From positions 310,001 through 374,000 of the forward strand of contig JAPXFQ010002662.1 in the NCBI GenBank assembly GCA_028564705.1: DNA of 64,000 bases, given 5' to 3'. Below are positions 1 through 12,267 of the stretch, one piece after another; within the stretch, counting starts at the first letter, position 1, and each line of letters opens with the position of its first letter. Source of the stretch: Apricaphanius iberus (taxonomy: Eukaryota; Chordata; Actinopteri; Cyprinodontiformes; Aphaniidae). Below the pieces are notes generated by a model, which searched no databases, had not been told where the DNA came from, and worked only from the letters and a program-made list of their open reading frames with translations. The position numbers and the translations under genes were made by a program.

Positions 1-780
1 CGACAATTTTAGTCGTCTTACGCTACTTCGTTAGTCCAAGGAAATGTAACAGAAAATTTATTTTATCCTAGTAAATGTCCTATATTGGTACAGTAGCATC
101 TAGTAAAATGATTATTAGCTACCACTGAGATTATTTAGTTTATTTATACAAGGTTTACGAGTACTTTTTTCATCCTTCAAATTGATTCAAAGTGATTTAT
201 TCATTTATCTTTATTTTTTGGCTTTTTCACTCGATTCACTTCGATTCAAATTTGCCCACATATCACATCCTAGAAATCACTAAAATTGATTTGGCCTAAA
301 TATCTTACATCACATTTATTACCTCAGTCGAAGTTATGCGTGCAAAGCTGTAAATTATCGATTACGGAGCTGACTGACTCAGCTGCTGTATATGATTGCT
401 TGCGAGTGCACATACAACATGCACGCCTCATGCACGAACTTACCATTAAGACTGCAGTTAGGTATTTGGCCTGATGGGGCAATCGCAAGCACAAAAATGT
501 CAAATTTCCTTATAATCCCTTTAAAAAAATGTGGCACTTTGAATTTTTACATTTTTTTAGTACCATCTTGGTACTGAAGTACCAGGTCTTTTGACAATAC
601 TAGTCTTCAAAAAGTTATGTAGAGTAACTTACTAAAATATAGTTCAGTTTCTAATTTAAACACTAAAGGCAAAAATATCGGATCGGGACTCAAAATCGTC
701 TCAGATTTAAGGTTAAAAGATCAGATCAGAGTCGGTGGCCTAAAATGCTGATTGGGACATCGATAATAGATAATAGTAAT
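1..780. other. Unassigned AT-rich DNA with a decayed hAT-like end
   Basis: No gene is visible. Around 675-765 the phrases ATCGGATCGGGACTC and GGGACATCG resemble the internal and terminal parts of a teleost hAT-type MITE whose fuller copy lies at 27,893-28,228. The assignment rests on resemblance by eye. Confidence 0.35.
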
Positions 781-1064
781 GGAATGCATTTATATAGCAC
801 TTTTTGAGACCCTAAAAGTGCTTTGCAATTCCATCATTCGTTCACTCTCACATTCACACATTGGTAGAAGCAAGCCACAATTGTAGCCACAGCTGGCCTG
901 GGGCAGGTGGATAGATGCTAGGCTGCCATTTCATTCCATCACCTACTTAGGCCAACACCAGTAGGCAAGGTAGGTGAAGTATCTTGCCCATGGACACAAT
1001 GCCATGTAGCAGGTGGAACTAGGTTGCAGGCCGAAAACTCTACCGCTGTAAGCCGCCCTGTCTT
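781..1064 (+). repeat. Teleost interspersed repeat, family A, copy 1
   Basis: The block runs from a TTTATATAGCACTTTT phrase to a degenerate tRNA-like tail. It shares the segment AGTAGGCAAGGTAGGTGA and the following CTTGCCC/GGACACA phrase with the copy that runs off the right edge of the window. Both copies are in the same orientation. This is a common fish interspersed repeat; I cannot name the family with certainty. Confidence 0.7.
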
Positions 1065-2154
1065 CATGATTTAAGAATAGATCTTTCTCCCTGTCTCCTA
1101 AATGTTATGACTTTGACACATAAACCGATCATATTACGATAGTTGAGGATGAGTAGTTTAAATGGTACTTCATGTACAGCCTGTTGCCAACATATTGCTG
1201 CGCTGCACATAATTTCTTTCCTAGTTTCAGTATTGGGAGGATTTCACAGTTTTACACATTTGTATATTTAAAATTTTACACTATGTGCTACAGGAAAGAA
1301 GAAGAAAAAAAAAACTTGGTCATGTGTTTGCTGACATTTAGTAGTAATCCTTTAATACTTTGTCCCCAAGGCAGGGGAATCACTGAAGATGAGTAGATAA
1401 AGTGCTGTCATTCACAGGGAAAGTTCTGGTCTTTTTTCCTCTACTGGTTGAAGAAAGTGCTGAGACGGCAGGAAATGAAAGAAGTACTTGTTGTCGTTCA
1501 TTGTACTTTGCAGCATCCCTGCTACGCTGCCAAATAAAATATCATATCACTTCTGTTCTGGGCTTTAATTAAGCTGTTTGTTTAAGGTGTTTATTTTCAG
1601 AGTGGAATAGTTATACAATAAACAACTTTAATTTGAAAAAAAAAAGAATAGAGTTCATAAGTGTGAATTTACAGTAGATTTCCTTTGAACAAAATGACAG
1701 TTTAATGCCTGATTCCCACCAAATGTGGAACAGGTACGGTCAGTCTGCGGTTTGTTGGCAGAACTTGTCTGAACTTGTCTGTCTGAAAAGCACTGAGTGA
1801 AAGCAACGATTTTTGTTGTAATAATTGTCACCATACACTTAAAGATATAAAAATAATGTAAACTATCATACACTGTGAAACCATATCCCTGTCATTGCCA
1901 TTACAAGATAAAGATTTATTTTTCAATAGAGTATCCCAAATGCACTTCGCCAGCCCGTGTCTCACTTCCTGTTTGGCTCATGTTTTTTTGTTTTTTGTTT
2001 ACTTCGAAATCTGCATACAGCATCCGGAAAGAATAGACTTCATGTGGAAACTTTCCTGAACTCTGAATCCGCAGCGTAACGGAGCCGGTGAGAATACTCT
2101 GGTTGGACTCAACGTTTTTCCGTCTTTGTGGAAGTCGTACAGCGGGTATCCCAG
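1065..2154. other. Unassigned noncoding DNA
   Basis: AT-rich, with short A runs and scattered stop codons in all frames. Nothing recognisable was seen. Confidence 0.5.
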
Positions 2155-2354
2155 AATCCAGGCCTCGAGGGCCAATGTCTTGTAGGTTTTAGTTCTTGCC
2201 CTGGTTCAGCACACCAGAGTCAAATGATGGCTCGTGAGCAGGCCTCTGCAGAACTTTGCCATCCTGAGGAGGAAAGTTGGACAATTTGAATCAGCTGCAT
2301 AGGAGCAGAGACACATCTAAAACTGGTTGGGCACCAGCTTCTGAGGCCTGGATT
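2155..2354. mobile_element. Small MITE, probably hAT-type
   Basis: Perfect 12-bp inverted repeats AATCCAGGCCTC (2155-2166) and its complement (2343-2354) bound a block of about 200 bp. Just inside, TAGGTTTTAG on the left mirrors CTAAAAC on the right. The CAGGCCTCGAGGGCC start is typical of an abundant fish hAT-derived MITE. No target duplication was resolved. Confidence 0.5.
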
Positions 2355-2365
2355 TGGGGACCCCT

Positions 2366-3129
2366 GCCGTATGGAGTCCAGACCGCATCTGTTCTGCACT
2401 GTACGAATCAGGCGTTAGATATCTACATGCTCTGCAGTAATTTTTGGGAAACATTTGCCCTAGTAAGTTGCAAAGAGACCGCATTATTTTGTAATATCCT
2501 GGAATAATTAATTCGTTATATTTCATCGCTTCTTTCATCGTTAATTAGAAGTTAGTGGCTCTGATTTTAATTGGTTGGTTTAATGACACAGACGAGCATC
2601 GTTCACAAATTTTCAATTGGACAGAAATTTAGATCATTGCTGAAACGGAATGTTAGCCTTCATTTTCCAGTTCAGAAGTGGTGTTGGTATTTCTTGGAGA
2701 TCAATGTCCTGTTATGTTAAAATTTTGTCATCAACCTGGACTGAGAGATTAGAAATCAGTAAATAAGGACCTGCACCTAACCTGCTAAAACCCGATTAAA
2801 CATTGTCTGGTTACGTACCCAGAAAATCAGTATTTTCTAATAGGCCAACAAGAATTATCCTGAGTTAAGTCTTGATTTAGCTGCCTGTGAAACTAGGCTA
2901 TCAGCAAAGTGAATGGAGATGTGAAGAAAGATGACTAGCTCTAGACTTAATCATGTGTCCCAAAGATAAAATGACCCTAAACTTCTGTATTTATTAATGT
3001 AAGTATCTGAGCCTGCATAAATGGATTGGAACCTTAGGGAAATCCACAACAAATTCAAAATTGTTCATTCAAATCCTATTTTAGAATTCATGTAAAATGT
3101 GCTTTAATACTCCCCCAAAAGACACATTG
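2366..3129. other. Unassigned noncoding DNA
   Basis: AT-rich sequence without a recognisable repeat or gene. Confidence 0.5.
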
Positions 3130-3398
3130 TTAAAAGGAAAGTCCGTTTTTTTTGCTCAATCTGTACTTTATTGATAGCACGCATTACATTCATTTACTCA
3201 CCCAAACAAGTTCGGAGCCATTTGGAGTCCTTCGGAAGACGTTTACATCCATTTGCAATCAGCGTACATCCTTGAAGGGTGTCGTGGGGGTACGTTAAGT
3301 GCCACCTCTAAACAAGGAATTAACGGCCACAAAAACTCTGTGATTTCACCAATGTTTTTTTTATGAATCGCTAGTTCTATTCCCCTGTGAGTTCAGAG
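3130..3398 (+). mobile_element. Left arm of a TTAA-flanked MITE
   Basis: TTAA at 3130-3133 is followed by a block that aligns by eye with the left arm of the complete element at 40,471-41,244. Shared phrases are ATTACATTCATTTACT, GGAGTCCTTCGG and ATGTTTTTT. Homology stops at about 3,395, where 28S rRNA-like sequence begins. No right arm was found beyond that sequence. Confidence 0.6.
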
Positions 3399-3640
3399 TG
3401 AATTTAGGCATATTACTAAGTGAAAGAAAAGAAACAAATTATTTTTACCCCGGTAGCGAAGACGGAAGTACGCAGCACCGAGTCTTGGTCTGACTGGCAG
3501 GCGTGTGTGGTAGAGAAGCTTACCCGGTGTAGTTCTTGCTCGAGGCTCAGTGAGAGCCTGGAAACGGCCCCCACTGCAGTCAGGTCATGTTTGAGAATGC
3601 AGCATGGGTGCTAAACTCCATCTAAGGCTAAATTCTAGCA
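3399..3640 (+). pseudogene. Diverged 28S rRNA 5'-end fragment
   Basis: From 3,399 the sequence follows the start of eukaryotic 28S rRNA in order. TGAATTTAGGCATATTACTA corresponds to the conserved GAATTTAAGCATATTA core. GAAAAGAAAC, GTAGCGAAGA, CTCGAGGCTCAG, AACGGCCCCCACTGC, GAATGCAGC and AAACTCCATCTAAGGCTAAA follow. Many substitutions and some loss between blocks show it is an old, nonfunctional copy of roughly the first 300 nucleotides. It abuts a MITE arm on the left. It may be a retrocopy or part of an rRNA-derived interspersed repeat. Confidence 0.8.
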
Positions 3641-3959
3641 TCATTTTTGTTTCATGTTACACTGTTCTGATGTTAGTAAATGAAGATAGTGTAAGAGTTT
3701 GATACAGGTAACCAATCAGAGTACAGAAACTTCCATGTCATTAAGCTTAGTCAGCAATCCCCCAAATCATGTTGATTCTCCCTGTGCACTGCTTCACTGA
3801 ACTGTTATTCACTAAAAATAGTGAGGGAAATAAATATTTTTACATAATCAGACACAGACGGCATTCTTTCAGACAAAAGAACACGGAAAAATTCATAAAA
3901 ACACCAATAAATGAGAGTTTTTGGAAATGCAAATACTATGTTTGGTTTATGGTACATTC

Positions 3960-4720
3960 ACACTGCACAGTTTTGTGTAGCGCAGTTTTGTGTAGCGCAT
4001 TCAACGGATGAAGTTTGACGCATGTACTTTTTGGCTTCCATAACCTGCTGCTGAGCAAAATGGAGCGAGTAGGAAGGGCTTCCTTTGTTGCCGCACATTC
4101 TGAACTATGATGGATCGTAACAAGAGAGTGGCTTGGCTTTATTTGCTAGATAAGGCTAGACAACGTTGACATAGGGTGCATAAGCGCTCATTCTTCAGAT
4201 ACTTTCTGAGTTTGGGGAGTTTAACCATTTGCTCCAGTAGCTGCTTATGGATGAGGTTCGCTTTCAGTGCTACTTCCGTCTGTCCCGCGCACCTAATTTT
4301 ACGACCTCCTGGGCCGCATCGGAGCTCAAATCTCCTACCAGGACACAAACCACAAGTGCTCTATTCCTCCTTAGGAGCGCCTGCCCATCTGACTTCGGTA
4401 AGTGTTATTTCAGATTTTTGAAATCTGCGTTTGTTGAAATTTTTGTCACTGGAACCTCGCTTCATTCAAGATACGTGTATAGTGACATCATTACAGTGAG
4501 ACGCTCTGATTGGTTGCCGAACTGCGTTAACTGCGTTGGGTCCGCCAAAAGTTCAACTTGCTGAACTTCTGCAATGCTTGCTGTATGACAAACAAGTAAA
4601 GTTGACGGAGTCAACATACACAATGCACCGTAGAGACTTTGATGTACCTCTGACGTACTCTAGACTTTACATGTAATCTTGCCGCACCTGACGCTGACGC
4701 ATGGGGTTGGTCTGAATGCA
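3960..4720 (+). pseudogene. PIF/Harbinger-like transposase remnant
   Basis: Conceptual translation around 4,240-4,390, with frameshifts, gives MDEVRFQCYFRLSRA followed by DLLGRIGAQISYQDTNH, close to the N-terminal part of Harbinger transposases (HARBI1-like: a RFxxYFRMS motif then a QxDTN motif). The DDE catalytic region is absent. Downstream GC-richer sequence to about 4,720 (CTGATTGGTTGCCGAACTGCG onward) resembles the flank of fish Harbinger MITEs. A short direct duplication (CAGTTTTGTGTAGCGC) lies near 3,967-4,000. The copy is broken by stops and frameshifts. Confidence 0.5.
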
Positions 4721-5454
4721 GCATAACTTTATTTTGATTAATTTGTTGGTTTCATTATCCCCTTTCTTGGGTAACTTCAGCTACTTTCTGTCAGAGACTG
4801 TTGGCAACACTGGGTGGGATAAAACCAGGCTAGGAGCAGGGAGCTAGAAAGCCTCAGTATGTATTCAACGTCAGCTCCTGGTTTGTTAGATGCACTGGGT
4901 ACGGTGTCCAGGACTGAGATTATGCTCAGATGCGCCCATGGGAATCTTTTTTTTAATTTTAATTTTACAATTCAGTTACGTGAACTTTTTGTGTAAAGTT
5001 GAAAATGTCTGCACCAAGCGATCAGACGTGTGAATAATTATCGGTCAAAATGACAGATGCCTGTAGATTTTTCAGCTGCTGTTTAAAAAATCTGTCAAAT
5101 ATAGAAAATATTTGGTTAACTTGACCCCTATTTTCCACATAATGTTCTTTCTTCCTGATGCCATCTAAGTTGTAAGTAAAACAATTTCCTCCACACACGT
5201 GATGTTGCCACCCCTCCACTTCAAAGATGGGATGCTGATTTCCATCTTTGAGACCTCCTGCATTTCTCTTTCAGTGTTTTGTTGGTCAACACAGCAAAAC
5301 ACATTTAATCTTACTTTTACCAAATCACATGATATTTGTCCAAAAGTGAAGGTCTGTGTCCCTGAATACATTTACAAACTGTACCTGGCCTTTGTGTTCT
5401 GCTTTTGGATCACCTTCTTCACCTGAGTGGCTTTTCAAACTAAGAACTCACTTA
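4721..5454. other. Unassigned noncoding DNA
   Basis: No recognisable gene or repeat. Small ORFs in several frames look like chance. Confidence 0.45.
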
Positions 5455-5835
5455 GAGCTGGGTACCAATTCAAACTTCAATAATCGATTTGGTTTTGGAT
5501 TCTCAGGAGTTAGAATCCATTATCAAAATCCAGTCCAATCAGATTCAATTCAATGTTTTTCCAATTCTATATTGATATGAGTCTGTGCTGTTAAAATTTT
5601 TTTTTTTAGCTGTTAACTTGGCTGTAATTCAATGGGTGAGTAACAGTTACAGTAAAAGACACAAGCCTTAAAATGTCTGTCTTGACTTTTCATCCCAATT
5701 TTAACCTTAAAAAGGGCAAACAATGTTCAACAGTTGAATCGATTTTTGGACATGAGAATCTATTCAGTCGGATTTTTATATGAATCGATTTTGAATTAAT
5801 TGTTTCTGAACAGCTTCAATCAGTGTTTTTACAAA
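5455..5835. mobile_element. Decayed hAT-like MITE
   Basis: Repeated AATCGATTT/AATCGATTTTG and TTCAATTCAATG phrases are arranged in opposing orientation near the two ends (5,483-5,560 and 5,735-5,800), as in fish hAT-derived elements carrying ATCGAT-rich ends. Boundaries are uncertain. Confidence 0.35.
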
Positions 5836-6097
5836 TTATTTTAGTCTGGGGTTGTTACACACGATTTGCACTAAAAGATATTCATCTTAATACACAATCT
5901 GCATCCTTCCCAAATGGTATGGTGGCCTAATGGGCCCATAGGCTGTTCATACGTGTATATCCTCGTTGAGCAGATGAGCGCGGCAACTTCAGGCACTCGG
6001 AAATTTTACCCCAAGGGTTGTAGAGGTTAATAATACCTGTTACTCAGTCAATATACAAATAATAATATTTTGGTAAACTTTATCGATAAAACACATT

Positions 6098-6540
6098 GCC
6101 AATTGATCCATCCATCATCTTCCGCTTATCCGGGGTCGGGTCGCGGGGGCAGTAGCCTAAGCAAAGAGACCCAGACCTCCCTCTCCCCGGCTACTTGGGC
6201 CAGCTCCTCAGGAGGAATCCCGAGGCGTTCCAGGCGAGCTGGGAGACATAATCCCTCCAGCGAGTCCTGGGTCTTCCCCTAGGTCTCCTCCCGGTGGGAC
6301 GTGCCCAGAACACCTCACCAGGGAGGCGTCCAGGAGGCATCCTGACCAGATGCATGAGCCACCTCAACTGGCTCCTCTTGATGTGGAGGAGCAGCGGCTC
6401 TACTCTGAGCCCCCTCCGGATGACCGAGCTTCTCACCCTATCTCTAAGGGAGAGCCCAGCCACCCTGTGTAGGAAAATCATTTCAGCCATCTGTATCCGC
6501 AATCTCGTTCTTTCGGTCACCACCCAGCGTTCGTATCTGA
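6098..6540 (-). pseudogene. 3' end of a LINE ORF2 with ATCC-type tail
   Basis: The minus strand reads an open C-terminal segment of about 110 codons (6,523-6,191). It contains SQLRWLMHLVRMPPGRLPGE, then PTGRRPRGRPRTRWRDYVSQ. This arginine-rich tail is characteristic of the C-terminus of a common fish LINE polyprotein. After it comes the tail ending in GGATGATGGATGGAT (minus strand, at 6,120-6,105). The reverse transcriptase and endonuclease are missing, so this is a typical 5'-truncated insertion. The clade cannot be assigned safely. Confidence 0.75.
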
Positions 6541-6544
6541 TTTA

Positions 6545-8000
6545 ATGCTGAGTGTCTTTATCCCACCAGTGTAAGTAAATATCTGGTTTCACCTTTTTGT
6601 GGTCTGGGTAAACCTGGTGAGTGTTTATCACCTTTTCAAAGAGAAAACTTTTTGAAATACATTTTTTTTGGATTAAAGTTCTGCACAGTCTCAGCAGGTG
6701 TTTGACACTGAAAATAAATAACAAACTGTGAGAAAAGAGCTAAATTGCAAACTTTTAATGGTTTATGGTAAGCAGAAAAGCCCCAGGCAGGTCAAAGCCG
6801 ACTATGCAGAGGTCATTTAAGTCTAGTCTACTGGGCACACATCCATACACAAAGTGAAGAAGAAAAGAACCCCAGAAACGGACAACTTAAAGGAGCAATA
6901 AGCAGTGATAATCCTTCAGGATTCTTCATGGGAACAGGCTCCCGTGGTTTAGTTGTAATTATCCTCTAATATGGACTCTGATGTCGTCTCTGTTTTCCAC
7001 GACACAGTCCCCCCCCCATCACGCATACAGTAAAGTTTTTGTGCACAGAGTTTTTCTGTCCTGCGCACACATCCACACACACTTTATTGCTCTGTGCTTC
7101 ATTACACTCACTGTATAGCCTTACACAGGTAGAAACCTGAACACTGTGTTAAGCTGTTTAAGACTCTTTTAGCTTCATTAAGGCAGACGGAGCTCGGTCA
7201 GACAAAGTAGCTTTCACTGAGGTCTGCAGTCTGCAGCATTTGGTCATGCTTAATTTAACACGGACCAAATGTCAAGTCATTTTCAAACTTTTACTTTGAT
7301 TCCGCGCTATTCTTTCTCCACCTCAAATCATTCTGTTACACTCTTCCATAATACGAATAATTATCATACAAATATAAAGCAGTCAGACTGCAAATGTGCT
7401 GACAGGGACTTGTTCTACCATCAGGCTGCCAATGTCAATCATCTTGTCTGTTTGAGGAAATCACACCTGAGCCCAAAAACTGCTCTGCAACTGGTTTCAC
7501 ATGACTATTACACCCGAGGAGAGGCTGATTGAAGACAAGAGCCGCTCAGAGGGACGTCAGAACTTAGAGCAGAGGGAAATGATCTACAGAAAAAAACGCC
7601 TCATGACTTGACAGAAGTTGGTATTTTCTGTTGGTGCGGTTGCTTTCATGTGGCTTCACAGCCTGGCAGGACATTAAAGTAGGCTGAAAAGGTTTTAGAA
7701 TGAGCATAATTACTGTATAATAAGATAAATTACATTAGTTAACTGAAAAATAAATTGCTTCTCTATGAAACATTTATATGAGATATTTGACTTTTTCTTG
7801 ACAGAAAAAAACATTTCCCTGCATGTCTTCTTTGACCTTTCTTTTTAGAAATAGAAATACAAACAAAAACTTAGATATTTTCTCTGATCCATGTACAAAT
7901 GCAGGGTCCACAGTTTTGTTTTTGGGATACAATTCAAAAGAAGGCATTGAAAGATCTGACACCGATTAGCGAGTAGCTTCTTCAAACCTCTGCTGTGATG
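6545..8000. other. Unassigned noncoding DNA
   Basis: No gene or recognisable element was found. There is a short C run near 7,010. Confidence 0.45.
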
Positions 8001-8008
8001 CTGGTTTG

Positions 8009-8022
8009 CCACCAGGGGGCAC
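8009..8022 (+). promoter_or_regulatory. CTCF-type binding motif
   Basis: CCACCAGGGGGCAC matches the vertebrate CTCF core (CCASYAGRKGGCRS) at every defined position. The flanks (TTTG before, TGCTA after) also fit the extended motif. Occupancy cannot be judged from sequence. Confidence 0.6.
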
Positions 8023-8029
8023 TGCTACT

Positions 8030-8985
8030 TCATCCGCCATGATGCAGAACAGGAGGAATTACTGGGTGGCGACAGTTTCTGACCAAAAACAAGAAGTATG
8101 ATTGAATGGAAGCACAATATGGGACCAAGAAAAGACTAAACTCGAAAGAAAAATCTTGTATATAAACAGAGAATGGTAAACAAGATGGTAACTGATATTA
8201 GGAACATAAGAATACGTGTCTGATTTGACTTTTTGGCAACTCAACATTTTCTTTTGCCCACTGGTTCATGAAGAAACACTTGTATTTTTGCCTTTAATCC
8301 ACAAACGTTTTAACAGTTTTAACCAGCAGCACGATATGGTAAATTTTCTTATTTCTTTTAATGTGTCTGCTGAGACAATTTTATTTCCATATAAAATGAT
8401 TTTATGAAGGATGGGTTTCTCTGGCATTTACCTTGGACTTGACCTGCAAGTTGCTTTCTCAGCGCTGTCTGAGTAACGTTGGCTCTCATTTAGCAGCGAA
8501 AAAAAGTCTGCTGCTGCAGCATCAATGGCTTACAATGGGTAATACAGCACAATGAGGTGAAAAAAGCAGGAACATCAACTTTCTGGCCCACAGCAAGAGA
8601 GGTCAGGGTCAAAAAACACAAAGCAAAAAAGTAAAAAAGAAATCTAGAAAAGTCTAAAGTGTGTTATAGGATTTAAAATGTATGTCTAAAAAATGTAAAA
8701 AGTGAATAAAATAAGGTAGACATGACCTTAAAAGATGGAAAGTAAAAGTCAGAGCAAAGAAGAGTTTTGGAAAATAATTTGCCTATTAGAAAACAGTTGC
8801 TAATTTTGCAGATGCTAATTTAGGGTCTAACCCTAATAAGATTGCTTTAGTCTCAGATCAGTCTTGAAGAACCAATTCAAGTTAGGATTTATTTACTTTT
8901 TTTTGCCAGAGGCATACATTGTAAAACATTTATAATAAATAATATTATTATAGGACAATTAACATGGAAGAATAATGTCATCAAA
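8030..8985. other. Unassigned AT-rich DNA
   Basis: Nothing recognisable was seen. Poly-A/T rich, with many stops in every frame. Confidence 0.45.
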
Positions 8986-9044
8986 AAATAAAAATACAAA
9001 ATCAAGCACTGTTTGGATGTTATTTTGGTCCTTTCTGTATTACA

Positions 9045-9400
9045 AACCTTTAAAAATCTAAACAGTTCCTTCCATAGATTTTCAGTTCGATTGATGTGGG
9101 ATGATACTAGCAGCTTTCACATCTTTTGAGAGTTTCCTTGGCGGTGGTGGGAGGCATTGTCCTGCTCTAAACACCCCTCCTTCCCCTGCCCAAGGTTTCC
9201 TCTTCTGGCTTTCTCATGAAGGCTTTGGTACATCTGCTCCTCCATCTTTACTTCAGTTACATGACTTTTACTAGCTTCATCTGCTGAAAACCATAGCCAT
9301 ACCTCACTGTTGTTCTGTAATATTGGAGCTCTGTGTGCAGTTGCAGTGTCAGTCATCCTCCTAATTTGATGTATGCAATGCAATCAGATAAGACCAGACT
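9045..9400 (-). pseudogene. Tc1-like transposase C-terminal fragment
   Basis: On the minus strand the reading LEQDNASHHRQG (about 9,174-9,139) corresponds to the second catalytic aspartate block of Tc1 transposases (QxDN). Beyond a stop, SHINRTENLWKELF (about 9,105-9,065) corresponds to the NPIENLW block carrying the catalytic glutamate. The frame is interrupted and no N-terminal DNA-binding region was recognised. Sequence up to about 9,800 may belong to the same degraded copy. It lies head-to-head with the Tc1-like element to its right. Confidence 0.6.
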
Positions 9401-9844
9401 ATGTTTCTTTGTATTTATTTGCTTCGTTCTCCAGCAGCTGTTTAGTAAGCGATGAAGTTTTAAGCAGTGAATATAGAAGCTTTTAGTGTACAGAGCAGCA
9501 TCCATTGTCGGTTTCATAGAAAAAAAAAAGTACCTGCTAATTCCAGTTATTTCTGAAACTTTCTGTGAGTTCTCTTTTGTTTATGGACACCTCTTCTGAT
9601 TGTTCTGATTGATCTGTTAGCAATATTGAAAGGTACCTCCAGGTCAGGCATGATTTATGGGGAAATTGTGTCCTTTCTACTTTTAGACTTTGTGCCTCAA
9701 CAGGTTCTTACACAGGAACATACAGAGGTTTGAAAGGAACATCAGTAAACACTTTCTTGAATGAAGGAGTTGAGGAAACTCTGCTTTCACTCATTTTGAA
9801 AGGTTGAAAAAGACAAAATCAACTGAGATTAATTTACTGTAATA

Positions 9845-11169
9845 CAGGTGAAACTAATCAAATTAAAATATTGTGTAAATGCTTGATTATCTCAGTATTT
9901 CAACTTAAAAGGTGAAGTTAATACATGATCTAGACTTATTACATGCAAAGTGAGATATTTCAAGCCATTTTTTGTTATTATATTCATAATTCTGGTTTAT
10001 GGCTTATGAAAACCCCAAATATTGTGAAAAGCTGCACCATTTTAAGTTCAAAATGTCCCACTCTGATCAGCTAATTACTCCAAAACAAAGGGTTCCTTAA
10101 CCTTTAAATGTTTGCTTCTGGTTCATTCAGAATCACAATCCTGGGGAAGACTGCCGACCTGACAATTGTGCAGAAAACCATTATTGACATTTTCCTTAAG
10201 GAGGGAAAGCCTCAAAAAGGTAATTGCAAACAAAGCTGAATGTTCCCAAAGTGCTGTATCTGATCACACAAATAGAAAGTGATGTAGAAGGGAAAAGGTG
10301 TGGAAGAAAAAGGTGTAGAAGCAGCAGGGATGACCGCAGCCTGGAGACGATTGTCAGGAAAAGGTCATTAAAAGTGTTGTGGCTTTCATAAGGAGTGGAC
10401 TGAGGCTGAAGTTAGTGCATCAAGAGCCACCACACACACACTGATCCTGGACCTGGGCTTCAGATGTCCTATTCCTCTTTTCAAGCTGCTGCTGATTAGT
10501 GGTCCAAAGTTCTCTTTTCTGATCAGAGCAAATATTGCATCTCATTTGGAAACCAAATCAGTCTGGAATAAGAATAGAGAGGGGCACAGTCCAAGATGGT
10601 TGATGTCCAGTGTGAAGTTTCCACAGTTTCTGTTGATTCGTGGAGCCATGACATCAACTGCTGGTGTTGGTCCACTGGGCTTTATTAAGTCCAGGTCAAT
10701 CTAGCGGGACATTTTGGTGCACTTCAGGCTTCCTTATGCAGAAAAGCTTTACGGATACCCCCTCTTCATTTCCAGCAGGGCTTAGCACCTGCCCACACTG
10801 CCAAAGATACCAAAACCTGGTTCAATTACCATGATGGGATTACTGGGCTTGATTGGCCAGCAAACTGGCCTGACCTGAACCCCATTGAGAATCTGTGGAG
10901 CATTACCAAGAGAAAGATGAGAGACATGAGACGGAAGGATGCAGAAGAGCTGAAGGCCGATAGTGATGCATCCTGGTCTTCCATAATACCTCAGCAGAGC
11001 CACAGGCTGATAGCATCCATGCAACGCTGTGTTGAGGGAGGAATTGGCTCAAAAGGGGCCCAAACCAAGTAATCAGCACATATGCATGGTTATTGTTTTA
11101 CAGACTCCCACATTTCTCAGTTTGAAAATCCTTGTTTTATTGATTTCGTGTGATAGTTTAATTTACCTG
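9845..11169 (+). mobile_element. Tc1-like transposon with decayed transposase
   Basis: The left end starts CAGGTGAAACTAATCAAATT after a TA (9,843-9,844). The right end finishes ...AATTTACCTG before a TA (11,170-11,171), so the copy is flanked by the TA duplication expected of Tc1/mariner. The left terminal region (to about 10,020: ACATGCAAAGTGAGATATTT, CTTATGAAAACCCCAAA) is the long subterminal arm of a common fish family; most of the right arm is deleted. Between about 10,140 and 11,072 is a transposase copy full of stops and frameshifts. It still contains DLGFRCPIPL, the ASHLE region and, near 10,865-10,905, a degraded PDLNPIENLW block. The C-terminus KGAQTK followed by TAA is preserved at 11,057-11,072. 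Confidence 0.8.
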
Positions 11170-11354
11170 TAGTTGAGAAGGTTGTGTTTTAAACACTGAC
11201 AGATTTCAGCATTATTGCCTTTCTATTATGGCTTCTTTTCCTCATGTGCTCCACACTTCATCCATGTTATTCCACTCATTAACACCAAGGTTGAGTTTAT
11301 CCATGGAAGTGTTTCTTTGTTGTTTGTGTCTTCCCAACCCCCCATTTGGTTACA

Positions 11355-11470
11355 GCAGATGATTTTCCCCATTGAGACAGATTTCTTGCTGTTAAACTGG
11401 GATGTCTTTCCTTCCCACTGTCACCACATGCATGCTCGGTATAAGGGATGGCTGCAAAGTTAACAACTTG
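11355..11470 (+). repeat. L2-like LINE 3'-UTR fragment (decayed)
   Basis: TTGCTGTTAAACTGGGATGT, CCTTCCCACTGTC and CATGCTCGGTATAAGGGATG match, with changes, the 3' UTR present in fuller form at 23,860-24,080. Confidence 0.5.
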
Positions 11471-11479
11471 ATACAGTCA

Positions 11480-12180
11480 ACTGGATAGATGGAACCAGTT
11501 GGCATAATAAATAGAAATTCACTTCAACATAATATTATTAGCGTAAAATTAGAGTTTATGTGATTGAACTGAAATCTATATTATAGGAATTATCTAATTA
11601 CAAAGTTTTTTTTGGATCTAAATTCAATTCAATTGCATTAACATTTTCTGTATGGTCCAACTGCAACTTGCTATAGAGGTGCAAACAAGACACACAGTCA
11701 TCAGCCATCAACGCGGGGCAAATAGCAATACCCAATTTAAATTCAGGTGTAAAGTTTTAATCTAAAGAGTTTACCAAACTTAGCCCACTGTTTTTTGTGG
11801 AAAATGTATGGTTTTACATAAATATCAAATCTAATTCAGACATGTAGACAGCACTATTAGACACTCATTTATACATTATATCAGGGAAAAAAAAGTTGAT
11901 TTTGGGTTGAGTTGCTCTTTAACTTTGACAAGATAGCAAGTAGATTATTTAGCTGCACTATAAGGACTTTAGAAGTAAACCAGGCAAAACTACAGTAACA
12001 AAGTCAAAAATGAGCTGTGATAAAGAAAAAAATTTAATTTAATGAGATCATCTCCTTATTTTAACAAGGACATGTTGTTTTTTAAAACGAACTGAAGGAA
12101 GGGGAAAATAGCCTCAACGAGGAACAGAGACACGAGTCAAAAGTGTTTCCTGAGCTTTTATATGAATGTACGAGTTTGTG
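11480..12180. other. Unassigned AT-rich DNA
   Basis: No gene or recognised repeat. Confidence 0.45.
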
Positions 12181-12266
12181 TTGTGTGTCCATGCTGGGAC
12201 ACACACAAAAAACAAAACATCTGTGGTTACAGTGATGTCATTGGCAAAAGAAGAACAATTAACGAT

Positions 12267-12267
<1 letters not shown>

